Positions 32,340-43,230 of a stretch of DNA of 64,000 bases are shown here, piece after piece. Below the pieces are notes generated by a model that saw only the letters and a list, made by a program, of their open reading frames with translations, was not told where the DNA came from and searched no databases. This DNA is from Whitmania pigra (taxonomy: Eukaryota > Annelida > Clitellata > Hirudinida > Haemopidae). Each line of letters opens with the position of its first letter. Position 1 is the first letter of the stretch. The DNA lies in the NCBI GenBank assembly GCA_021613335.1, contig JAJTWR010000044.1, positions 3,923,501 through 3,987,500 on the forward strand, in the 5' to 3' direction. Made by a program: the position numbers and the translations under genes.

Positions 32340-33905
32340 CTGCCCATATGTACTAAACAACACTGACATCAAGATTCAAATCGTTTGACAAAGCACTGCA
32401 TCGGTCAAGGATGCACAATATCGTTTGCTTATTGCTTAGACCAGGGATGGGCAAACTACGGCCCGCGGAGCACTAGATAATTTAGTCAGTTATAAAGCTT
32501 GTTAACGAGCAAAGGGACTTCAGCACCGTCAGTTCATTGCATTTCTGGAGGAAACCGACGCAGACCACCACTTGCTTTACCAGTCTCGTGTCCGCTGGTT
32601 GAGTTTGGGCAAAGTCTTTAAACGAGTGTGGGATCTTAAAGAAGTGATTGATACATTTTTGGAGTTAAAGGGGAAGTCTGATGATTTTCCAGAGCTGAGC
32701 GACAAGAATTGGCTGTGTGACTTTGCGTTTGCTGTTGACATTTTTTCTCACATGAATGAGCTTAACGTTAAGCTACAGGGAAAAGACCTGTATGTGCACT
32801 ACATGTATAGTAATGTAAATGCCTTCAAAGCCAAGTTGACCTTTTTTCTAGGCAAATTTCAAAGAAAATCTTCTCTCATTTTCCCACACTAGCCACACAG
32901 GAAAAGACCATCCAAAATGTGAATAAATATAGTAAATCACTGAATGACCTGCATGAAGAATTCTGCCGTCGGTTTTAAGTTTTTTTTTAAATTGAAAAGT
33001 CACTTCAGCTGGTGGCCTGTCTCTTGTCACAAGACCCAGAAACAGCCCCACAAGAAGTGCAATTGGAACTAATCGATCGTCAATCTGATGCAATCTTAAA
33101 GGAGAATTTCCGCTCTCTTCCATTAAAAGAGTTCTATGCCTCACTTAAAGATGACTGTTTTCCAAATTTCCGGGAGATGGCACAGAAGATTTTGGCCTTG
33201 TTTGGCTCAACCTACATGTGTGAACAGACGTTCAGCGTCATGAAGATCAATAAATCCCGTCACAGATACCAGTTAACTGACCAACACCTCAGATCTATTC
33301 TGCGAATTGTTACAACAAAGCTAACGCCTGACTTTGATTCCTTAATGAAAGGGAGACCAACAACACTGTTCCCACTAAAATTGAAGATACTATTTTATTA
33401 AAGATTGCATAAAAGTTTTGTAAAATAACTCTTTTTATGCTTTTCTACCTTAAATTAATCTAAACATTTAATGTTACAAATGTAAATTTAATTTATATTA
33501 ATTCACACATACACACCGTCCATCTACTCTTGGTCCGGCCCCCGGTCCAATATATGAACCCATTGCGGCCCTCGAGTCAAAAAGTTTGCCCACCCCTGGC
33601 TTAGACAATTCAATTTCTCTTGAATGCCCAATAATGTTGGTAACAAATGGATCATGTAAAAATTTTGATCATTTTTCAAGTGATCCAGGATATCTGCAAT
33701 GGGCTTCATGCATCCTATGAACGCCTGTAAAACTTAATTTCCTATTTCTTAAAAACCGAAATATCTAGTTGGGCTGGAGCACCGGTTGTGCCTTTATGGA
33801 ACCATTTTAAAATACCAAATAAAAACTTTGTATTTTATTTATATTAAAATATTTTATTTTGAACATACGTATCTTAAATACCTGTATTTGAAATACTGCC
33901 CACCT
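32340..33905 (+). mobile_element. hAT-like element family X (copy B)
   Basis: Inverted relative to 17199-19159. Shared strings include GACATCAAGATTCAAATCGTTTG and CCAATAATGTTGG (compare 18100-17990), and the end reads TTTGAAATACTGCCCACCTCTG. It is split by a complete hAT at 32452-33598, which shows the order of insertion. Confidence 0.6.
32452..33598 (+). mobile_element. hAT transposon (GTF2IRD2/ZBED-like transposase) with exact 8-bp duplication
   Basis: Termini CAGGGATGGGCAAACTACGG and GTTTGCCCACCCCTG; flanks GCTTAGAC at 32444-32451 and 33599-33606 are identical. The plus strand encodes transposase pieces: LYQSRVRWLSLGKVFKRVWD and LCDFAFAVDIFSHMNELNVK (32572-32892), then ILALFGSTYMCEQTFSVMKI (33012-33401), the dimerisation block. 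The catalytic N-terminal half is deleted. Confidence 0.92.
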
Positions 33906-34129
33906 CTGCTCTTGTATATGGACTTTGTGTCCAACAAACTTAAAGTGCCAGTATGATGCTGGATATGATTTCAAACATTTGACCCACAAGGTTAAGAGAT
34001 AAAACAAAAATTATTTTTCGTTATGTTACTGATAATAAATTCTCATATGTATTCCCATAAGCATCATGATCAAAATTATATGTAGAGTGAAGGCTACAAT
34101 TTTATCAAAAATATGTTTTCAAAAAATAT

Positions 34130-34440
34130 TAGAAAAATTATTGAATTCTTAGTGTTCCAGGCCACTGAACTCTCGACCCACAGGCCGATACACATATTTG
34201 AGCAAAGGTGGGATCTTGCCAAAGAGCAGAGACGATTGGTATTTTTTAAACTCTTGATTGGGTCTCCTGGCAGGGACCTTCAGAGGATTGGCCCTCTCTA
34301 CAAACGTTTTAGTCCTGAATCTTTAAGCTCTGGGCCACATCCAGTGATTAGTTGGATGTCCCTGCCAGCTTGTTCTTTCCTCATAGCAGTATCCAGCAAC
34401 ATAACATCAATCAAAAGCTGTCCACTCAACTCAGCCTAAG
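34130..34440 (-). repeat. Dispersed repeat, related to 53110-53300
   Basis: Both places share CAGGGAYCTTCAGAG and TGGATGTCC-type strings and read a similar minus-strand motif (QGHPxxH). Probably a decayed LINE ORF; I cannot name the family. Confidence 0.4.
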
Positions 34441-34794
34441 CTAATCCGGCAAAAGTACACAACCGCACTGAAATTTACGAAAAATCTGTGATAGCTTTGC
34501 AGTCCACAACACTGCTGTAGTGCTATCTATATTTCTTTGATGTTCCACTTCTCCTGGTGTCTATTCCTTGATTTTCTACTGATGTCCCCACAGTGATGGA
34601 GTGAGTTGGGGATTGATTGATTGACTCCCTATGATTGTTGCTCTGTGCTTCTCCTTGCCTTAATTCCTCTTTCATTGTCCAAATCCAATACGATGGCATC
34701 CTTGCACTTGTTCTTTCACAGCTAGATGTTCCAATCTTCATGAAGAAAGCCCAAGTCTCTCTTGCTGCCTAACTCGCTGAGAAGAGTAGCATGT

Positions 34795-34925
34795 AATAGC
34801 AACAGTTACAATGCTTGCCAACTCAGCCTGCACTGAGCTCGTGCAGAGGCATCATATAAATAGTGGATCAATTCAAGAATGCCTTCACTATCTACCTGGT
34901 AGGTACATAAGGCATTCACAAAAAA
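34795..34925 (+). repeat. tRNA-derived SINE (family B), copy 3
   Basis: Degenerate copy with CATATAAATAGTGGATCAATTC and AAGAATGCCTTCACTATC, the same 3' layout as 2540-2605. The A and B boxes are eroded. Confidence 0.55.
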
Positions 34926-35089
34926 TCAGACAAAAACACCATCAACAAGCTTGTTTAAGCATTATAAAAAAAAAGTAATTCTAAAAAAATTTAGGTTTTA
35001 ATAGTCTTTGGCACACTAGCAATAAGACTGCTCCAGAGTTATTCCACAAAATCATCTAACTACAAATCTGTTTAGGAATAAATATATAA

Positions 35090-35470
35090 ATTAGAAGAAA
35101 GCAATAAGGATTAAATGCCAAAATCATACCAGAACCCAAAATAAGTTGAATCAAACGAATGGCATCATCAGTGTCTTTCTTGAGGTGATTAGCATCCCTT
35201 GCACTCTATCCAAAATATCCCACGTTTTGGCATCAAATACTTTTGAAAGTATTTTCAGCAAACAAAAATGATTAACAAACCATGGTAACCAGAGTGGCCT
35301 TCAATGACGAAGTGTCACTAACAATCTGATGTGAGATGTCAGCTGTGGAAGACACAAATTTAAAGGCAACCTCCATTGATGATTTGGCTTTCTCAAACCA
35401 TTCAAGGCTTCAAAAATCAAATTTTTAATGACATTCAGCTTTAGAATTTCATTTAGAAAAGATTAATGCA
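35090..35470 (-). pseudogene. Decayed coding stretch of unknown family
   Basis: On the minus strand, protein-like segments follow one another in changing frames: LNEILKLNVIKNLIFEA, EWFEKAKSSMEVAFKFVSST with ADISHQIVSDTSSLKAT, NHFCLLKILSKVFDAKTWDI, then DANHLKKDTDDAIRLIQLIL ending near a GTATGA. At least three frameshifts separate them. The segments look once constrained, but I do not recognise the family. Either a processed pseudogene or a transposon ORF is possible. Confidence 0.35.
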
Positions 35471-37361
35471 TTTTCATAGTTACCAAGCCTACCAGAAATC
35501 ACCTTTATTTAATAATGAAACAATTCCACTTTAACGAATCTTGCGTTTGATTTGACCAAATTATGAGTTTTTGCCTAAGCATTTTTTACCGTGATAAAGA
35601 GTGACCGATACGATCTGTTGTGATATTTGAATGTTTTGATATGTCCCCCTCGTTTGTCAATCCAAGCTAAACATGTCAGTTTTAAAATAGTCAGAAATAA
35701 AATAGTGTATTTTGAATAGCAACAAAATGCTTGTGCAACATACACGTTCCAGATCCAAACTTGAGAGACCAAGAATATCTTTTAAGGCCAAGGCGTGTCC
35801 ACCAAAGGTATAAGAGCTTTCCATATTACTTCCTGAAATTTTCAGCTCAATAAGCGTTCATTCGAATCTCTTCGGCACAACACAAGCACCTCGGCGTATA
35901 GAATCCATCAACCAATCGGATAATTCACATAAATATTAATTAGATTTTTATGAAGCAAATTATCAATTTCAAATGGGCACGATGAAACGTAATTAAAATT
36001 TAATTAGTTTGATCAAACTGTTAGTTGATTTAGGAATTTATGATTTCTGTTGATGTTTTAATCAGTTTGTGGGCATAGTTTGTTTAGATCAACTTTAACG
36101 CAACCAATCTCCAGCACAAACGAGGTTCTACAACGGAGTACAGTAATTGATTATCGCAAGGACTTGTTTATTTTTTTTAATCATGCTATTATATTAAAAT
36201 TAATAGTAGTATTTTATTAACGTCCCGGCATAACTTCATCGGGACAACAACAAACAGTGCCGGATTAAGACGATGGGTGGCTCTGGGTCCACTTGGAAGG
36301 GAGGCCCCCTTTCCAATTCTTATTGCACACGCCACAACATCACCTACTAGTAACCTAATATATAAATACTTCGAACACGAGTTGTACGTGCCAAATTTAT
36401 TTAGAGTTATAATAATTCAATTTTCCATGAAAAATAAAATTTTAATACATCCAAATAAATAAGGCTAAAATCAGAGAATGAATGAAGTTATAACAGCTAT
36501 GATTACAGTCAAGATACTTTTCTAGATTTCAGTGGAGCAAAATCGCCGATGAATCGATGCTCATGATTTGTAGTCCATTTGTGGTGACCCGTCAAAATAG
36601 CCCAGCGACAAAACAACCCTGTCAAAATAGCCGGGCAACAAAATGGCAAAGGACAAAATAGCCTCGTCAAAACAACCCATCAAAATAGCTAAGTCAGAAT
36701 AGCCTGGCGACAAAATAGCCCGGCGACAAAATAGCCCCGTCAAAGTGTCTTTAAAAATAATAATTTATATGAGTTGAAGACATTAACCGATAACTGATTT
36801 CAAATTTGATTAAATGAAATTAGTGGTTGAATGTTTTTATGACCGATTTGATTTTAATCCGTATCAGTAAATTTCATTAAGTGGAAGATTAATCGTATAA
36901 AATATTAATAATATTCCTGCTGTTCCCTCAATTTCCATGGACTTTTCATGTTGGCATTTAATGTAAATTATCGACTGACGTACAACATATGCGAGCCACA
37001 CAAAGTGATTCACCTTACCAGACATTCATCATGTCACGCCTGTTCCTCAGATCGCCCAATTTCTTTTGATCCTTCCCTGAGTACCTATTGCAATGTGGAT
37101 TATTTGGAGCTGCAACTAATATAACTTATCGAAGGTTAAGCACGTGAAACCAAACGTCTTCATACTATTTTTCAACACAGAAAATCTCGATTATCTAGGC
37201 GGAAATGCTTTATACTCTCACAATTAAATAATTTGATATGACTAATTTACATTTAATTTAGTTTATTAATTTTTTTACAAAAAATTTTATTGAGCAGTTT
37301 TGATGAGTTTTATGTTTTGACGGGGATGTTTTGTCCCGGGCTATTTTGTCGCCGGGCTATT

Positions 37362-37980
37362 ATTTATTTATTTAAGCTAATATTTAAAATGCCGAAAGCA
37401 TTCATGGCAGGATTGAAAAGGCACTGTTACAAATCAAAAACAATCAGTTCTACAATGTAGCGAGCTAGATTTCAAATGAAATTTTAGATTTTAATAACAT
37501 AACATAACATAACAATTATTTATAGTGGTTAAGAAGACCTGGATCTGTGTAATAACCACTCTTTTTAGTCCTAATAACCGAATTTACTTAAGTAAATTTT
37601 GAATTTATCTACTGTGTCAGCATGGATGGTTTCCTTATCTAGTTTATTCCATAAGGAAACCACTCTTGAACTGAAATAATTGTTTTTCAAGTTTCCCGAA
37701 GCCTTCCTATATAATTTACAATCGTGCCCTCTAGTAGAAACACTTTTTGTGGCTTCGAAAAACTGTTCAGGCAAAAGGCCTTCCCTTCCCGATAAAATTT
37801 TGAATGCCTCGATGAGGTCCCCTCTATTTCTTCTCTTTTCCAGAGTCGTTAATTTACATCTATTTAATCTTTCCTCGTAACTCAGCTTTCCAAAACCTTC
37901 TATCATCCTGGTTGCCCTTCTTTGTAATCATCCTGGTTGCCCTTCTTTGTATCATCATGGTTGCCCTTCTTTGTAATTAA
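37362..37980 (-). mobile_element. 5'-truncated LINE tail inserted in the family Z array
   Basis: Minus-strand frame 37906-37571, 111 aa: FGKLSYEERLNRCKLTTLEK, RRNRGDLIEAFKILSGREGL and [20 protein letters not shown], the usual C-terminal RT tail. The 3' end is an (AAAT)n run at 37362-37375. At the other end (37905-37980) ATCATCCTGGTTGCCCTTC-type units are repeated three times. Confidence 0.8.
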
Positions 37981-38040
37981 TGAATGTAATTGTAAATAAA
38001 TGTAATTAATTAATGAATGGTAAGGTTAAATAAATCAGTT

Positions 38041-38460
38041 TTAAGGGTTTTTTTGAACAGCATCAACGTTTCAGACGATCTGACGTGAGACGGGAGATGC
38101 GGCGGGTCTTTGGCTGGATAAAGTTTATGGTGTCAGACGGGGCGAGGCTCTTCCCCGTTGAGATGCCGTTGTAGTAAGGAGTTCGTGTAGGTATTGGGGA
38201 GACCATGAGAGTAATTGTAAGGTATTCGTTTTGTGATGGGGAGCCAGTGGAGTTCATCTAATAATAGTGATACATGATCAGTGAGTCGAGCATTGAAGAT
38301 GAGCCTAGCTGCTGTATTCGTGACCATTTGAAGTTTATGTAAAACCAATTTTCTGGAGCCATACAGGACTGAATTAGTTTGAATCCAGTTTTGTCAAGAC
38401 AAGCTGGATCACAAGGGCTTTAAGGACCTCTCGAGGCACTGAATGTCGTGCTTTCCTTAG
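38041..38460 (-). mobile_element. LINE reverse transcriptase tail (L2/CR1-like)
   Basis: The minus strand reads LQMVTNTAARLIFNARLTDH and LLLDELHWLPITKRI, the conserved block after the RT in L2/CR1-type LINEs. It breaks frame near 38200. Confidence 0.75.
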
Positions 38461-38517
38461 TTGACGGATTTGTTTTGACGGGCTATTTTGTCGCCGGGCT
38501 ATTATGACGGGGTGCCA

Positions 38518-38770
38518 TCCATTGTACTTGCCACTCATTGCAGATGCATTGTCATAGCTTTACCCGTGACAGTTTCCCAGGTATAGATCTTTATCTTCAG
38601 AAATTCCATCATGACTTTAAACATTTCTTGTCCGTCATGACCTTTGTTTGCCATAAATGTTACGAAGCGTTCCACTGGGCCATCTTTCTCCATGCATCTC
38701 AATACAAGGGTCAGTTGGTCAATGTGGGCTGCATCGGGTGTTGATGGAGTAGTACTTTGATTTCATAACT
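38518..38770 (-). pseudogene. hAT-1 transposase remnant, copy in 36255-40152
   Basis: The minus strand reads TPDAAHIDQLTLVLRCMEKD, GPVERFVTFMANKGHDGQEM and FKVMMEFLKI. A small frameshift precedes the DNASAM block. This copy keeps the sequence upstream of GPVERF, which is lost at the two loci where a Tc1-like piece adjoins (8040 and 52640). Confidence 0.75.
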
Positions 38771-38856
38771 CGAGAAATGAATTGTCCTAGGACTTATTCA
38801 CCCATTCAACTGATAAGTTCTTCCATTATTGTAGATGATAGATAGGCTCATAGACA

Positions 38857-39521
38857 ATTGAACGAAAAAGACGATAAATCGAATAACGAATTAGACCTTA
38901 CAACGAGTCGTTATTTCGTCTGCCACAATATTTAAATTTTATTAATTTATTAACTCTTCAACAAATACATAGTCTTCAAACTGTCCTATTTATGTTCTCT
39001 TATAATAAGAATACCCTTCCAGATAAATTTGTAGGTTTATTTCTTATGTCTGAAAGTGTCAACTACACTAAACCTTCACACTCCCTCCGTCATACCCATG
39101 AATATAGTCCATCTTTTGCCAAAGTTTTGCTTAAAGAAGCGCAAAACATTTCCACCATTGACCGCTTGTTGAACGAAGGGAAGTGCCTTCGAGACAAGAA
39201 AGTCACTGCAAGAAATGTAGCTCTTTCTAAGGCGTGGGTCAAATACAAAGACGGAGACCTAACTGCCAAACAATTGCTTGTTGAATTGGCTTCAAGTAAT
39301 TAATTCCGATATTTATTCGAAACAATAAAATTGGCGATAAATTTGAATTTACTAGTTTTATTTATTAAATAATTTTTTTTTATTCCTGTATACATTGGAT
39401 CTTATACCGAATTAGATCTTACAACGAATTGGATCTTACATCGAATAACGAAGGAGACGTTTTAACGTTAATCGTAATAAGGTCTAATTCGTTATTCGAT
39501 TTATCGTCTCCTTCGTTCAAT
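38857..39521. mobile_element. Small TIR element with 103-aa ORF
   Basis: 44-bp inverted ends (38857-38900, 39478-39521) match at 42 of 44 positions and contain GACGATAAATCGAATAACGA. Inside the right end (39394-39460) the units CGAATTRGATCTTACAACG and CGAATAACGAAGGAGACG recur as direct subterminal repeats. No transposase is recognised. The target duplication is unclear. Confidence 0.7.
38992..39303 (+). CDS. Unknown 103-aa protein inside the TIR element
   Basis: ATG at 38992, TAA at 39301-39303, occupying most of the element interior. It is mixed in composition, not low-complexity: LPDKFVGLFLMSESVNYTKP, HTHEYSPSFAKVLLKEAQNI and a basic-acidic helical C-terminus (AWVKYKDGDLTAKQLLVELA). No signal peptide or membrane segment. 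I do not recognise the family. AATAAA follows about 20 bases after the stop (near 39325). It may be cargo, a short transposon accessory protein, or a captured exon. Confidence 0.45.
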   Translation: MFSYNKNTLPDKFVGLFLMSESVNYTKPSHSLRHTHEYSPSFAKVLLKEAQNISTIDRLLNEGKCLRDKKVTARNVALSKAWVKYKDGDLTAKQLLVELASSN

Positions 39522-39659
39522 AGTCCGGCACGTTTAAAACAATAGTTTGTATGTTCCTCGCCACGATTGGCTTGAGTTTCGATATGCTGTGCAGGGAAGT
39601 CGTTGTACTGGGCGATGAGTTCAAGAATATCCAATATTTTTGTTACTAGGTGATCCAAC

Positions 39660-40152
39660 TGGATCTGGCATATGAGAAGCCAGAAGAAGTCTTAAGAGGC
39701 CACTACAGGAAACCGGGGAAAGCCGTCGGTCTCCGGTATGAATGATCCACCGAACGACGGGGCCAAACCATTGGCCGAGAGACGCGGTGTTGTCGGAAGA
39801 AATGGGCCGACCGCGGACTCGCGAAGCAACATGAACTGCGGTCCAAACCGCGGCTTCAAAAAGGCCCGCGGTCGAGTCCCGAAAATTTCTATCTCCGGCT
39901 GCCGCTACAAAGAAATTATAAGGCCCGGTTTGCTTATATTAAGGCGGTGTGAAGAAGCCACTGAGAGCTTTCATGACCGCTGTAGGCAAACTGGGGTGGA
40001 GGCGATCGACTTAACAAGGCCAATGAGAGCTCCGCATAGTCGAAGTTTGCAGGCGACAAACAGACAGCATGCGACATGAAGGAGCCATTGAGAGCTTTCG
40101 CAGTCGCTCCCCTCTTGGTGGGTGGCCCATTGGCCCCCTTAATCCGGCACTG
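39660..40152 (+). repeat. hAT-1 subterminal repeat shared with 53820-54100 and 62785-62890
   Basis: Shared strings include GAAGCCAGAAGAAGTC / GAGCCAGAAGAAGTC, GTCGGTCTCCGG and GAGAGACGCGG with 53820-53950, and GATCGACWTAA and GAGAGCTTTCA with 62800-62890. GC-richer than its surroundings. Confidence 0.65.
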
Positions 40153-40645
40153 ACAACAAAGACAACAAACAAAAAACAATAACCACTAAACGACAAGTGA
40201 TAAATAAGGTGAGATGTTGAGTCCCATCTAGGCTGGGAAGCTCTTTGAGGGAGGGTAAGAGGGGGCAGCTTGCCCCCCCCCCCCTCCCCATTTGGAACAG
40301 ACTGAAACAAGTTGGGAAAATTAGGATTCACAATTTAAATGCATATTATAATAATTGTTACAAGGTTTAGCATTTAAAGTTACAACAAATATTTAAAATG
40401 GAATAATGTCCACCCATCTGTCTTGGTATTAAACTAAATTCGCAATTGGTTGGATATTTCGTTGTCTTGGTGATTTTGTTTACTTTCATAATTTGCTGAC
40501 GGTTATTTGAAAGTTTGAGTTTTTTAGTACGTGTTATAATAAGCGCTTAATTGGTAATAATAACAAGTATTACTATAGTTTAATAAATCTAATCAACAAG
40601 TTGTAATTACGATTCCGCAGTAATTGCCAGTAAATAGTACATCTT

Positions 40646-40880
40646 ATGGTTCGTTATAATTCTTGCTTAAAAGGATGGTTTGAGGACGTTAAGCTGAGAC
40701 CTTATCATGTTTCTTATCTGAGGCATAGATCGCAAAATGAATTTGTTCAATTAATTGCGAACACGCTCAAAAGTAAAATCATTAAAGAAATTTCTGACAA
40801 TCAGTTCTACACTGTGATGGTGGATTCAACACGAGATAGTTCGAGGAAAGACATGTTGACTATTGTAATCCGTTTTTGTT
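40646..40880 (+). pseudogene. hAT transposase N-terminal-half fragment
   Basis: Reads YLRHRSQNEFVQLIANTLKS and KEISDNQFYTVMVDSTRDSS, the hAT catalytic first-Asp block (VMVDSTRD), then RKDMLTIVIRF. It is cut off after about 75 residues. A related short piece lies at 37410-37500. Confidence 0.7.
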
Positions 40881-40985
40881 GCTTGCCTTTGTTTTCTTGA
40901 TTCGCTTGAGAGTTGCTTGTTGGTCTTGTTAGAGGCCCTTAAAGGCCCTTTGACCAACTTTAAAGATAAATAAATAAATAAATAT
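40881..40985 (+). repeat. LINE 3' tail with (AAAT)n end
   Basis: GGCCCTTTGACCAACTTTAAAG followed by GATAAATAAATAAATAAAT, a typical 3' microsatellite end. No coding part is readable. Confidence 0.5.
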
Positions 40986-41504
40986 GCATAAAACTGTTCA
41001 CAGGTAAGATTCTTCAAGTTATACTTTGTAAGAATGATGCCCTTTACAGTGTTGAGTAAGAGTCTTTTCATTTCCTCGTCCATTGAGCATTAATCAAGGA
41101 GAACACTCTTTCCACATTGCATAGACTTCGTACATTGTTAAAATGTTAATATACGTTATGCTTATATATGTTAGAGTGTAGATATTATTGTAAGTTGTAA
41201 CAACAATACATAAAAATTAAAATATTAAATATAAGAAAACCGGACATTTTAAAGGTTTTTAACTCAGCCTGCCGGACGGAGGAACATCAGGTTACAAAGG
41301 AGGATATGTCCTCTGACAACCCCGAAACCCATCAGACTTAGCTGCTTTTTATAAATCCTCTGGAATGTTGCTGAGCCTGGAGCTTAATCCCAATAGATTT
41401 ATTTTTTCTCTTATTGCTCTTTTCAGACTTGATTGGGCCGGACCTTTTATACTATTATAACATAAACTCTTATATATATACATGTATACACCAGGGAAAG
41501 AATG

Positions 41505-42531
41505 ACTACATAGAAAATGACCCAGCTTCACAACGGACTTTCGATTCAGGACACGCCTCGGACAATGCCGGCGCAGTGTACAAGTGTAGATGTGGAAGAA
41601 GGTTCCAGACGAGCAAGGGATTGAAGATCCATGAAAAAAGAGTAGGCTGTGTCTCTGTGAGTGAACACCGTACTGCTGAAAGCGAGCAGACAGGTAAAAC
41701 GTCGAGCGTCACTGAGCAGGATGCCAACTATAGTCTCGTTTGTGCTTTGAGTTCATTTCCACCAAGACCAAGGATCAAATTCCCATCGAGCAGAGGAAAG
41801 ACAGCATGGGAAGAGATCGGTCGTTGGGACAAGGATTGCGAAAGCTTATGAAGAAAGAAAGTTTGATGAAGATGTTCACAGATTGTATCTATAACATCTG
41901 CCTACAAAAGTTCGGACAAATACCAACTAATCGTCCCGAGGAGGCACCAAACTATCAGAACCGAAGACAGAGGGAGATTCAGCAACTCAGGCAGGAGAAG
42001 AGGCGGTTGATGATCAAAGAGGGTCTCTCAGTATTGTGGAAAGATATCAAGGAGCGTGCAGCTGACCTGCGTCGTGCTGAAAAGCTCAGACAAAAGAAAT
42101 ATCACAGACGTAGTGCAAGAGCTACTTTCTTCAAAGATCCATTCAAGTACGACAGTTTGTTGCTTGATCCACCAAAGTCAGGAATTCTCAGCGTTTTAAG
42201 GTTTGAACTGGAAGAGCACCCCACCCAGACATACAGTGACTAGGTGCACGACACGCCATTGCAGGAAAGGATGGACATCCCGGCGGTTCCTCTGCCGGCC
42301 TGCTCCTTCGACATGACTTCTCCATCGCTCAAGAAAGATAAAGGAATAGTGAGAAAGGCGCGGAACAAATCTGCGTCAGGAGCCAGCGGAATTACCTACC
42401 TAGTGTATAAAAGATACCCAATAGCTATGAAATATCTTCGCGTGTTCATAGAAAAGGCATGGCTAACAGGCACAATTAGGGAGGAGTGGAAGCAAACAGA
42501 AGGCATATTCATACCTAAAGAGAAGGACTAA
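41505..42531 (+). mobile_element. Non-LTR retrotransposon fragment (zinc-finger/RLE type), copy 2
   Basis: Starts with a C2H2-type finger (YKCRCGRRFQTSKGLKIHEK), a spacer, then KMFTDCIYNICLQKFGQIPT, RREIQ-type coils, LLDPPKSGILSVLRFELEEH and RKARNKSASGASGITYLVYK (RT start). One frameshift near 41840 and an in-frame TAG at 42241-42243 break it; it ends in GIFIPKEKD at 42531. Finger plus RT plus a PD-(D/E)xK-type end (seen at 61797-62022) suggest an R2/NeSL-like layout. Confidence 0.75.
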
Positions 42532-42544
42532 AATAAAAAACAAA

Positions 42545-43230
42545 AAATATTTACAACTTTAAAAATGAAGTTTTGATGTTGCTGACACCAATTGCAGATG
42601 GGATTGCATTTCTTGAAGCGGACAGCCCACAAATGAGTTTTGTCGTAAACTTTTTAATGAACTAACCACCCATTTTCAAACATACTCTCCAATTCATTCA
42701 CGTCTATTCAACTTTCTGCACAAGAAATAGATAGGATAAAAGATGTTCTGCCTGAAAACGATACATAAAGCAGCTTACTTGCTAGATACTCGCAGCATTG
42801 ATCAACAGCACATCGATGAAGAAGACGCAATTGATGCATGTGAGCTTGTAAGCAATTTAGCAAAACACTTTGTGACTCGGACATATTGGCTGATTTAGCA
42901 AATTATCGATCGGTTATGGGCAAAGCAGTTTGTTTGGCAGTCATCTCTGCAAATCTTACCAATAGCCTTGTGGAAAGGTATATGCTCATCACGGCCTCTC
43001 GCTAAAGTAGCTTGTAAGATTTTGTCATTGCCTGCAACAACCGCTGCAATCGAAAAAGTTTCAGTGCATATTCATTTATCCAAATTGATAAACGGAACCG
43101 ACTCACCATAAAAAGGGCTAGAAAACTGGTTTTATTTACAGCTTTAAAAAAAAGCTTACAGCTTCGAAAGGTAATCACAATACCGAAGCAGAAGACGAAG
43201 AATAGGAGAAGGATGAAGACAGTGAATTTG
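42545..43230 (+). pseudogene. Decayed hAT transposase, C-terminal half
   Basis: Readable pieces: AYLLDTRSIDQQHIDEEDAI-like, then PLAKVACKILSLPATTAAIE followed by a degenerate S-F-S block and LSKLINGTDSP, the hAT dimerisation region. Many stops and shifts. No termini found. Confidence 0.6.

Larger units (their letters stand above)
36582..38517. mobile_element. Unclassified element (family Z) with inverted tandem-array termini
   Basis: Starts TGGTGACCCGTCAAAATAG and ends, inverted, with a strand starting TGGCACCCCGTCATAATAG. The flanks TCCATTTG (36574-36581) and TCCATTGT (38518-38525) fit a 7-8-bp duplication within hAT transposase DNA. The left 165 bases are an array of GTCAAAATAGCC / GCGACAAAATAGCC units; the right end carries the inverse. 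The right array is split (37314-37361, 38471-38517) by LINE insertions. The core 36746-37313 is AT-rich with no ORF. A longer array of the same units is at 51071-51320. Confidence 0.65.
36255..40152 (-). mobile_element. hAT transposon (family hAT-1) with exact 8-bp duplication and heavy nesting
   Basis: Termini CAGTGCCGGATTAAGACG (36255) and CTTAATCCGGCACTG (to 40152); flanks ACAACAAA at 36247-36254 and 40153-40160 are identical. The terminus equals that at 4067. Inside, the transposase is cut by an element with tandem-array ends (36582-38517), and a 44-bp-TIR element is at 38857-39521. Confidence 0.92.
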
